This document shows, in pieces, positions 1 through 5,567 of a stretch of 7,769 nucleotides of DNA. Location of the stretch: contig JAEZID010000071.1 in assembly GCA_023416195.1 (NCBI GenBank), positions 1-7,769 on the forward strand, in the 5' to 3' direction. The DNA comes from Pseudomonadota bacterium (GTDB taxonomy: Bacteria > Pseudomonadota > Alphaproteobacteria > Azospirillales > Azospirillaceae). The translations under genes were made by a program, and so were the position numbers. The first letter of the stretch is position 1; every line of letters starts with the position of its first letter. The notes beneath the pieces were generated by a model. It saw only the letters and a list, made by a program, of their open reading frames with translations, was not told the origin of the DNA and ran no database searches.

Positions 1-479
1 ACGAGTATCTGGTGGCCGCCCGCGCCGCCGTGGACCTGCCGGTGCTGCGCAAGGACTTCATGGTCGATCCCTACCAGATCGCCGAGGCCCGCGCGCTGGG
101 CGCCGACTGCATCCTGATCATCATGGCCGCGCTGAGCGACGCGCAGGCGGCGGAAATCGAGGACGCGGCGATGTCCTGGGGTCTCGACGTGCTGGTCGAG
201 GTGCACGACCGCGAGGAACTGGACCGGGCGTTGGCCCTGAAGACTCCGCTGCTGGGCGTGAACAACCGGAACCTGAAGACGCTCGTCGTGGACATCGCGA
301 CGACGGAGGAGCTGGCGGCCAACGTCCCGGCCGACCGCATGCTGGTCGCCGAACGCGGGCTGAACACGCCGGCCGACCTGTCGCGCATGGCGAAGGTCGG
401 CGCGCGCTGCTTCCTGGTCGGCGAATCGCTGATGCGCCAGGACGACGTGACCGCCGCCACCCGCGCCCTGCTGGCCTGA
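1..479 (+). CDS. trpC: Indole-3-glycerol phosphate synthase, 5'-truncated by window edge
   Basis: This enzyme closes the indole ring: it converts 1-(2-carboxyphenylamino)-1-deoxyribulose 5-phosphate to indole-3-glycerol phosphate, a cytosolic step of tryptophan synthesis. The first complete codon is at base 3, and 158 residues remain of a family length near 260, so roughly the first 100 residues lie upstream. Visible (beta/alpha)8-barrel motifs are LRKDF with the catalytic lysine (codon 51-53), LVEVHDREEL with the conserved glutamate, GVNNRNLKT, AERGL, and the C-terminal phosphate-loop region FLVGESLMR. The stop is TGA at 477-479. One oddity is Arg after the conserved Glu of the usual ESG motif (codon 354-356). 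The next ORF starts 18 bases later with its own ribosome binding site, so trpC probably heads or continues an operon running into moaC and moeA. Identity is very secure; the missing N-terminus cannot be judged. Confidence 0.97.
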   Translation, partial: EYLVAARAAVDLPVLRKDFMVDPYQIAEARALGADCILIIMAALSDAQAAEIEDAAMSWGLDVLVEVHDREELDRALALKTPLLGVNNRNLKTLVVDIATTEELAANVPADRMLVAERGLNTPADLSRMAKVGARCFLVGESLMRQDDVTAATRALLA

Positions 480-497
480 TCGCCCGGAGAGCGTCCG

Positions 498-674
498 ATG
501 CCCAACGTCACCATCGCCCAGGAAAGCCCGCGCCAGGACGAAGTCATCCGCCTGATCAAGGAGCTGGACGCCTATCTCGACGGCCTCTACCGCAAGCTGG
601 GCTTCAAGGAGCGCGGGCCGTTCGGCCCCTACGGTCCCGACCCGCTCAGCGTCTTCATGGAGAAGGTGCCATGA
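498..674 (+). CDS. 58-residue ORF: in-frame internally deleted GNAT acetyltransferase remnant
   Basis: The frame encodes 58 residues. Its first ~31 (MPNVTIAQESPRQDEV..., then LIKELDAYLDGLY) resemble the N-terminus of a family of GNAT N-acetyltransferases, where LDAYL..LYP is typically followed by ESNHLLD. Its last ~28 (LYRKLGFKERGPFGPYGPDP, then LSVFMEK) resemble the extreme C-terminus of the same family. The roughly 100 residues normally between them, including the RxxGxG/A acetyl-CoA loop, are absent, so the product should not be an active acetyltransferase. The two halves meet at Leu-Tyr, a dipeptide that family members can carry at both places, which fits deletion between short matching sequences. 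A ribosome binding site (GGAGA, 486-490) sits 7 bases before the ATG, and the TGA overlaps the moaC ATG as ATGA (671-674). It may be a pseudogene, or survive as a leader that couples moaC translation. The family match is from memory of conserved sequence, not a search. Confidence 0.72.
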   Translation: MPNVTIAQESPRQDEVIRLIKELDAYLDGLYRKLGFKERGPFGPYGPDPLSVFMEKVP

Positions 675-1150
675 CCGGTTTCACCCATTTCGACGCCGAA
701 GGGCGCGCCGTGATGGTGGACGTGTCCGACAAGGCGGAGACGGAACGCACCGCGACCGCGCGCGGCTCCGTCATCATGCAGCCGGAAACGCTGGCGCGGA
801 TCCTGGAGGGCGGTTTCAAGAAGGGCGACGTGCTGTCCGTCGCGCGTCTGGCCGGCATCATGGGGGCCAAGCGCACGCCGGACCTGATCCCGCTGTGCCA
901 CCCGCTGATGCTGACCTCGGTCAAGGTGGACCTGACCTGCGACCCCGACCGCAACGCCGTGGACATCACCGCGACCTGCAAGCTGAAGGGCCAGACCGGC
1001 GTGGAGATGGAGGCGCTGACCGCCGTGTCCATCGCCGCCCTGACCGTCTATGACATGTGCAAGGCGGTGGACAAGGGCATGACCATCACCGACGTCCGCC
1101 TCGTCCACAAGGCCGGCGGCAAGAGCGGCGAATGGGGGACCGCGGTGTGA
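671..1150 (+). CDS. moaC: Cyclic pyranopterin monophosphate synthase MoaC
   Basis: MoaC acts with the radical-SAM enzyme MoaA in the first stage of molybdenum cofactor synthesis, turning 3',8-cyclo-7,8-dihydro-GTP into cyclic pyranopterin monophosphate in the cytosol. The 159-residue product has the family's full length. Residue numbers agree with the E. coli protein, and the active-site set is present: Lys51, His77 in LCHPL, Glu112 and Glu114 in GVEMEALTAVS, Asp128 and Lys131 in YDMCKAVDK. GIMGAKRTPDLIPLCHPL (62-79) and the C-terminal KAGGKSGEW are family hallmarks. The ATG at 671 overlaps the preceding TGA (ATGA), with GGAG at 659-662 and AGAAGG at 661-666 as ribosome binding sequence inside the upstream ORF. 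The stop overlaps the moeA GTG start, which points to translational coupling along trpC-moaC-moeA. Nothing in the protein looks damaged. Confidence 0.98.
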   Translation: MTGFTHFDAEGRAVMVDVSDKAETERTATARGSVIMQPETLARILEGGFKKGDVLSVARLAGIMGAKRTPDLIPLCHPLMLTSVKVDLTCDPDRNAVDITATCKLKGQTGVEMEALTAVSIAALTVYDMCKAVDKGMTITDVRLVHKAGGKSGEWGTAV

Positions 1151-2370
1151 TTTCGGTCGCCGAGGCCCGCGCGCGCATCCTGTCCGCCTTCTCCGCCCTG
1201 CCGGCGGAGACGGTGGCGCTGCCCGACGCGCTGGGCCGCGTGCTTGCCGAACCCGTCGTCGCCCGCCTGACCCAACCGCCGTTCCAGGCCGCCGCCATGG
1301 ACGGCTGGGCGGTCCGCGCTACGGATATCGACGCGGCCGAAGCCAACAGCCCCATCACCCTGCGCCGCATCGGCGAGGCATCCGCCGGCCATGCCTTCTC
1401 CGGAACGGTCGGACCGGGGGAGGCGGTGCGCATTTTCACCGGCGCCCCCCTACCCACCGGCGCCGACGCCGTGGTGATGCAGGAGGACACGGAGGCGGAC
1501 GGGAATACGGTGCGCGTCCGCCGCGCCGTTCCGGCCGGCCGCTTCGTCCGCCCCGCCGGGCTGGATTTCTCGGCCGGCGATGAACTGTTGCCCAAGGGGC
1601 GCCTGGTCACCGCGCGTGACGTCGCCCTGGCCGCCTGCGCCAACGTGCCGTGGCTGCGCGTGCACCGCCGGCCGCGCGTCGCCGTGCTCGCCACCGGGGA
1701 CGAGATCGCCCTGCCCGGCGACCCGCTGGGACCCAGCCAGATCGTCAGTTCCAACGCGCTGGGCCTCTGCGCTCTAGTCGCGACTCAGGGCGGTGTGGCC
1801 CACAATCTGGGCATCGCCCGGGACAACGCCGAGAGCCTCGCCACCATGGCCGCCGGTGCGGCCGGCTGCGATCTGCTAGTGACGGCCGGCGGCGCCTCGC
1901 AAGGGGATTACGACCTCGTGCATGGCGTGCTGGGGGACCGGGGCCTCAGCCTCGATTTCTACACCATCGCCATGAAGCCGGGAAAAGCGGTGATGTTCGG
2001 CCGGGCCGGCGGGGTTCCGCTGCTCGGCCTGCCGGGCAACCCGGTGCCGACCGGGATCGGCGCGATCCTGTTCCTGAAGCCGGTCCTGCGCGTGCTTCAG
2101 GGGCTGCCCCCGGAAGAACCGACGCGCACCGCCAGGCTCGGCGCGGCGCTGAAGCCCAACGACGCGCGCGAGGACTACATGCGCGCCACCCTGAGCGTCG
2201 GCGAGAACGGCGAGATGGTCGCCACGCCCTTCCCGCGCCAGGACAGCGCGATGGTGTCGCACCTCGCCAAGGCCGATTGCCTGATCCTTCGCCCGGCCCA
2301 CGCTCCGGCGGCCAAGGCGGGGGAAACGGTGACGGTCATTCCGCTTTCCGGCGGCGTGCTCAGCCTGTAA
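1147..2370 (+). CDS. moeA: Molybdopterin molybdenumtransferase MoeA, GTG start
   Basis: MoeA inserts molybdate into adenylylated molybdopterin, the last common step of molybdenum cofactor synthesis, and works as a cytosolic dimer. I place the start at GTG 1147, giving 407 residues (family about 400-410). It overlaps the moaC stop as GTGA, with a G-rich ribosome binding site at 1134-1139. An in-frame ATG at 1057 would add 30 low-complexity residues read out of frame through moaC and is rejected. Motifs in order: AAMDGWAV (49-56), FTGAPLPTGADAVV (97-110), VLATGDE (180-186), TAGGASQGDYD (246-256), MKPGKAVMFG (276-285), GLPGNPV (294-300), then a C-terminal domain with EDYMRA and SAMVSHLAKAD (367-377). 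The residue after GNPV is Pro (301) where Ser is usual. With MoaC upstream, this pair implies molybdoenzymes in the organism. No clear hairpin terminator follows. Confidence 0.97.
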   Translation: MISVAEARARILSAFSALPAETVALPDALGRVLAEPVVARLTQPPFQAAAMDGWAVRATDIDAAEANSPITLRRIGEASAGHAFSGTVGPGEAVRIFTGAPLPTGADAVVMQEDTEADGNTVRVRRAVPAGRFVRPAGLDFSAGDELLPKGRLVTARDVALAACANVPWLRVHRRPRVAVLATGDEIALPGDPLGPSQIVSSNALGLCALVATQGGVAHNLGIARDNAESLATMAAGAAGCDLLVTAGGASQGDYDLVHGVLGDRGLSLDFYTIAMKPGKAVMFGRAGGVPLLGLPGNPVPTGIGAILFLKPVLRVLQGLPPEEPTRTARLGAALKPNDAREDYMRATLSVGENGEMVATPFPRQDSAMVSHLAKADCLILRPAHAPAAKAGETVTVIPLSGGVLSL

Positions 2371-2411
2371 AATATCCTGACAGTTTGCGGGAATCATCGT
2401 CTTTCGGGGGC

Positions 2412-2440
2412 TTGACGGGCGGAAGGAACCAAACTAGAAC
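2412..2440 (+). promoter_or_regulatory. Predicted sigma70-type promoter of lexA
   Basis: A -35-like TTGACG (2412-2417) is separated by exactly 17 bases from a -10-like TAGAAC (2435-2440). Transcription would then begin near 2447, about 50 bases before the lexA ATG. The -35 matches consensus at five of six bases; the -10 is weaker, and its last four bases are the second half of the LexA operator. The flanking sequence is visibly more AT-rich than the genes around it. A possible second -10-like TATCTA lies at 2468-2473, but its -35 partner (TGGAAC, 2445-2450) is poor. Confidence 0.6.
2426..2440 (+). promoter_or_regulatory. LexA operator (alphaproteobacterial SOS box, GAAC-N7-GAAC)
   Basis: The 15 bases GAACCAAACTAGAAC are two GAAC half-sites separated by 7 bases, equal to GTTC-N7-GTTC on the other strand. 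This is the known direct-repeat SOS box of alphaproteobacteria, unlike the palindromic boxes of E. coli or Bacillus. It occupies the spacer and -10 of the predicted lexA promoter, so bound LexA would block RNA polymerase. This is the expected autorepression loop. Confidence 0.85.
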
Positions 2441-2444
2441 ATAC

Positions 2445-2467
2445 TGGAACGTTTTGCTTTTGTTCCA
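2445..2467 (+). promoter_or_regulatory. Additional LexA-like half-sites, inverted repeat TGGAAC-N11-GTTCCA
   Basis: A third GAAC (2447-2450) follows the canonical operator with a 6-base gap. It forms the left arm of an inverted repeat, TGGAAC at 2445-2450 and GTTCCA at 2462-2467, with an 11-base T-rich spacer. The half-sites match the LexA recognition sequence, but the spacings (6 direct, 11 inverted) are not the canonical 7. They lie around and just after the predicted transcription start. They may be a secondary LexA contact or chance; moderate-to-low confidence. Confidence 0.35.
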
Positions 2468-2498
2468 TATCTAGTGCGGCACCGTCCGGGAGGCACAA

Positions 2499-3197
2499 AT
2501 GCTCACGCGCAAGCAGCATGAACTGCTGCTTTTCATTCACGAGCGGCTCGGTCAAGGCGGTGTGTCCCCCTCCTTCGACGAGATGAAGGATGCGCTCGGC
2601 CTGAAGTCCAAGTCGGGCATCCACCGCCTGATCACCGGGCTTGAGGAGCGCGGCTTCATCCGCCGCCTGCCCCACCGCGCCCGCGCGCTGGAAGTGCTGC
2701 GCCTGCCGGAGGGTGTGGAGACCGCCCGTTCCCGTCCGCCGCGCGGGAAATTCCAGCCGAACGTCATCAAGGGCGACTTCGCCCTGGCCGGCCGCGAGGT
2801 GATCGCGTCGGCCGAAACGGTACAGCTTCCGCTCTACGGCCGCATCGCCGCCGGCACGCCCATCGAGGCGCTGCGCGACAACTCCGCCTATGTGGACATC
2901 CCGGCCGGAATGCTGGCGTCCGGCGATCACTACGCGCTGGAGGTCGCCGGCGATTCGATGATCGAGGCGGGCATCCTCGACCACGACACGGTGGTGATCC
3001 AGCGCTGCGACAACGCCGAGAACGGCTCCATCGTCGTCGCCCTGGTGGACGAGGCCGAGGTGACGCTGAAGCGCCTGCGCCGCAAGGGCAACACCATCGC
3101 CCTGGAACCGGCGAACGCCTCCTACGAAACGCGCATCTTCGGCGCCGACCGCGTGCGCGTGCAGGGCCGCCTGGTCGGTCTGCTGCGGAAGTATTGA
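2499..3197 (+). CDS. lexA: SOS repressor LexA (self-cleaving)
   Basis: LexA represses the DNA-damage (SOS) regulon and is inactivated when RecA filaments stimulate its autoproteolysis. The 232-residue protein has the alphaproteobacterial length, longer than the 202 of E. coli because of a longer linker. Residues 1-70 form the winged helix-turn-helix domain (MLTRKQHELLLFIHERL; PSFDEMKDALGLKSKSGIHR). Residues ~71-108 are the linker. The C-terminal S24 peptidase-like domain carries the Ala118-Gly119 scissile bond in GRIAAGTPIEA, the nucleophile Ser153 in GDSMIEAGI and the general base Lys191 in EVTLKRL. The ribosome binding site GGGAGG (2488-2493) lies 5 bases before the ATG. The gene has its own promoter with an SOS box, and it converges with comEC. 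All catalytic residues are present, so it should be functional. Confidence 0.98.
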   Translation: MLTRKQHELLLFIHERLGQGGVSPSFDEMKDALGLKSKSGIHRLITGLEERGFIRRLPHRARALEVLRLPEGVETARSRPPRGKFQPNVIKGDFALAGREVIASAETVQLPLYGRIAAGTPIEALRDNSAYVDIPAGMLASGDHYALEVAGDSMIEAGILDHDTVVIQRCDNAENGSIVVALVDEAEVTLKRLRRKGNTIALEPANASYETRIFGADRVRVQGRLVGLLRKY

Positions 3198-3208
3198 GAG
3201 CCGTGCAG

Positions 3209-3300
3209 CCCTCTCCCGCCCGCTGCGCGGGCACCCTCCCCTGCTGCGCGGTGGAGGGGATGAGGGTGGCAGTCCCCTCTCCCGCGCAAGCGGGGGAGGG
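3209..3300. repeat. Hairpin-rich palindromic repeat block between convergent lexA and comEC
   Basis: Nearly the whole lexA-comEC gap consists of three stem-loops. (1) GCCCGC/GCGGGC at 3218-3223 and 3227-3232, a perfect 6-bp stem with a 3-base loop. (2) ACCCT+CCCCT (3233-3242) pairing with AGGGG (3255-3259) and AGGGT (3263-3267), with a 3-base ATG bulge. (3) An 11-bp stem at 3275-3285/3290-3300. The CCCTCTCCCGC wording recurs at the left (3209-3219) and right (3275-3285). It resembles the dispersed CCCTCTCCCGC...GCGGGGGAGGG intergenic repeats common in GC-rich Proteobacteria. Copy number elsewhere cannot be seen from this window. Confidence 0.65.
3275..3300. terminator. Possible bidirectional terminator hairpin (lexA / comEC)
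   Basis: The stem CCCTCTCCCGC (3275-3285) pairs with GCGGGGGAGGG (3290-3300) over 11 bp, with one G-U pair and a GCAA (GNRA-type) loop at 3286-3289. It sits between two convergent genes and directly abuts the comEC stop codon. No T-run follows on either strand, so an intrinsic terminator of the classical kind is not demonstrated. It may instead stabilise 3' ends or simply be part of the repeat. Confidence 0.4.
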
Positions 3301-5496
3301 CTAGGGAGGGGGCGAGGTCTGAGGCATCCGTACGCCCGTCCAAGGCCGATCCCCACGGCCATCCCGCACGCTCTCCACGCGAACGCCCTCCGGTGAGACG
3401 TACAGAACTTGCGCACCCTCCCGGCGCAGACGCCAGCGGTCGATGACCAATGGCGCGCGGCACCCCCGCGCCGAATCTGCGGTGATCACCACGTCGGCAA
3501 TCCTGCAATCCTCCGGCAAGGCATCCGGCATGCGGACCAGCGCCACGCTGCGCCCTTCCGCGCGATAAAGGCACCCCAACGCATCGCAGCTCAGCCGGCC
3601 GTCCAGGGTCGCCCCCGCGCTCGGCCAGAGACCCGCCGCCATATCGTGCCCATCCCGTCGCAGCCAGGTTTCCGCGACCCGCCCCTCGCTCTTGCCCGAC
3701 AGGCTCAGCCGGCCGTCGGCCATCCGCACGGCCATGATCGTGCCGTCGCCCGTCACCAGAACGTCAGGGCGCTGCGCGAAGACCGGCGTCAGCATGCCCG
3801 CCGCGATGGGAACCAATCCCAGCAGGCGCCACCGCCCGGTCCAGATCGTCAGCCACAACCCGCCGAGCGTCACCGCCACGATGCCCGCGACCGGCATGGC
3901 CGGAACCAACGCGGTTGCGCCGGGCAGCCCAGCGGTCACCTCGGCCGTCCAGATGATCAGGCGCACGCCCCAGTTCATGGCGATCAACACCGGCCAATCG
4001 AGCCCAAAAGGCATCAGCAGATAGGCGAGCAGGCTCCACGGCATGACCCAGACGGAGGTCACCGGCACCGCGATCATGTTGGAAAAAACGCCGTAGAAAG
4101 CGATCTGCTGGAAATGGAACAGCGAATAGGGTGTTGTCGCCAGCGTCGCGATCACGCTGGTGAAGGCGGTGCCGCCGAGATACAGCGCGGCCTTCCCCAC
4201 CCAGCCCATATCGCGCTTCCAGCGGACCAGCGCCGGGCCGGCGGCCTCGTAGGCGGCGATCAACGCCACCACCGCCGCGAAAGACATCTGGAAGCTGGGG
4301 CCGAGCATGCCTTCCGGCTCCATGGCCGTGGTGACCAGTCCGGCGAAGGCGACCAGCCGCATGCTGAACGGGTCGCGATCGGCGATCATCGCCGCCATGA
4401 TCAGCCCGGTCATCAGCACCGACCGCACCGTCGGCACCGGCGCCCCGACCAGCAGCGTGTAGACGACCGCTGACAGAATGCCCAGCGCCGCCGCAATCTT
4501 TTTAATCGGCCAGCGCAAGGCCAGCCAGGGCACCAGCGCCAACAGCGCCCGCACCACGAAGAACACGATTCCCGCCGCGATGCCCACATGCAGGCCGGAG
4601 ATGGACAGCAGATGGGCCAGTCCGCTGTCGCGAAACGCGTCCATCGTCGGTTCGGGAATGGCCACATCCTCGCCGTTCAGCAGGGCGGCGGTGACGCTGG
4701 CCTCCACCGGGTCGGAAACGGCGCGCTGCACCCGTTCGGCGATCACCGCGCGCGCCCGCTCGAAGACCATCGACAGCCGTTGCAGGCCGGCCACCGGCGG
4801 CGCGTCCACCACCTGCGGCGCGCCGAGCGCGAAGCCGACCGCCCCCATCCCCTGGAAGAAAGCCCGGCGCTGGAAGTCGAAGGCGCCCGGTTCGGCCGGC
4901 GGCGGAGGGGGATGCAGCGCCGCGCGCAGCCGGATGACCGTCCCCGCGTCGGGCGGCGGGTACTTCTCGGACAGGCGGAGCCGCACCTTGCCCGGCGTAG
5001 CCTCCGACTTCAGCTTAGCGACAGTGAGGTCCCCCAGGATGACGCGCACGGCGCCTGGCTGGCGTTCCACCGACAGGACGCGGCCCGTGACCATGGTCGG
5101 CCCGACCTCGCGCGTCAGAATCGGCGCGGCGACCAGGGCCGTCCTCGTTTGCGCCACCGTGAAGCCCAGCGCGACCGACAGCAAAGCCAGCACGCCGGCC
5201 AGCAGCACCAGATGACGCCGCCCCGCCCACAACAGCAGCGCGCCCGCCGCGCTCAGCGCCGGCCCCAGCCACAACGGCGGCTCGGTCGGCAGCGCGAAAT
5301 ACAGCGCCACGCCCAGCCCGACACCGACCGGCGCCCACAGCGCCCACCGCTCCCGCTCGGCCGCCAGCCGCTCGGCGAGCCGACCCAACGCGCGTGCCAA
5401 GGCGCCCGGCCGGGCGCCCTCCTCCGCAAACGCCGGGCCATCCTCGTCGAAAAGACCGTCCGCCACCGCACCGTCGCCTATGCGCGCTTGGGCCAT
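3301..5496 (-). CDS. comEC: ComEC/Rec2-family DNA-uptake channel protein
   Basis: ComEC forms the inner-membrane channel that carries single-stranded DNA into the cytosol during natural transformation. The 731-residue protein starts at ATG 5496-5494. Residues 1-50 are a hydrophilic, Arg/Glu/Ala-rich lead. Two or three hydrophobic segments (~53-115) and a soluble DUF4131-like domain (~120-235, with a PPPPP run at 196-200) follow. The Competence-domain core holds the hallmark GLAHLLSISGLHVGI (292-306) and many membrane helices to about residue 572. The C-terminal ~155 residues, starting at RPDVLVTGDG, look like a decayed metallo-beta-lactamase-like domain: no HxHxDH metal-binding motif is present, which is usual for alphaproteobacterial members. 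The last codons (SPPP, TAG) lie in sequence like the adjoining repeat. It is divergent from gltX and convergent with lexA. Whether this organism is transformable cannot be told from this gene. Confidence 0.93.
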   Translation of the reverse strand: MAQARIGDGAVADGLFDEDGPAFAEEGARPGALARALGRLAERLAAERERWALWAPVGVGLGVALYFALPTEPPLWLGPALSAAGALLLWAGRRHLVLLAGVLALLSVALGFTVAQTRTALVAAPILTREVGPTMVTGRVLSVERQPGAVRVILGDLTVAKLKSEATPGKVRLRLSEKYPPPDAGTVIRLRAALHPPPPPAEPGAFDFQRRAFFQGMGAVGFALGAPQVVDAPPVAGLQRLSMVFERARAVIAERVQRAVSDPVEASVTAALLNGEDVAIPEPTMDAFRDSGLAHLLSISGLHVGIAAGIVFFVVRALLALVPWLALRWPIKKIAAALGILSAVVYTLLVGAPVPTVRSVLMTGLIMAAMIADRDPFSMRLVAFAGLVTTAMEPEGMLGPSFQMSFAAVVALIAAYEAAGPALVRWKRDMGWVGKAALYLGGTAFTSVIATLATTPYSLFHFQQIAFYGVFSNMIAVPVTSVWVMPWSLLAYLLMPFGLDWPVLIAMNWGVRLIIWTAEVTAGLPGATALVPAMPVAGIVAVTLGGLWLTIWTGRWRLLGLVPIAAGMLTPVFAQRPDVLVTGDGTIMAVRMADGRLSLSGKSEGRVAETWLRRDGHDMAAGLWPSAGATLDGRLSCDALGCLYRAEGRSVALVRMPDALPEDCRIADVVITADSARGCRAPLVIDRWRLRREGAQVLYVSPEGVRVESVRDGRGDRPWTGVRMPQTSPPP

Positions 5497-5567
5497 GCCC
5501 CACGCGCCGCTAATGTGTTACACCACCGCACCACTGTATCAGTGCTGAACCCGGAATTGAGCCACCG
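5497..5567. promoter_or_regulatory. Divergent promoter region between comEC and gltX
   Basis: These 71 bases must hold the start signals for both divergent genes. I could not find a convincing -35/-10 pair on either strand. Two small inverted repeats are visible: GTGT-T-ACAC (5515-5523) and CACTG-TAT-CAGTG (5532-5544). The gltX ribosome binding site is weak (TGAG, 5558-5561), while comEC has a G-rich GTGGGG-type sequence just before its ATG. Regulatory function of the palindromes is speculative. Confidence 0.35.

Noticed and set aside
1057..1146. Upstream ATG extending moeA by 30 residues
   Set aside because: The extension is moaC read in another frame. GTG 1147 gives the family length, a GTGA overlap and a usable ribosome binding site.
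1650..2474. 274-codon alternative frame within moeA
   Set aside because: Arg/Ala/Gly-rich shadow frame overlapping well-conserved moeA motifs and running past its stop into the lexA promoter.
2394..3416. 340-codon minus-strand frame across lexA and the repeat block
   Set aside because: It is antisense to a clearly intact lexA, runs through hairpin repeat DNA, and has no family resemblance.
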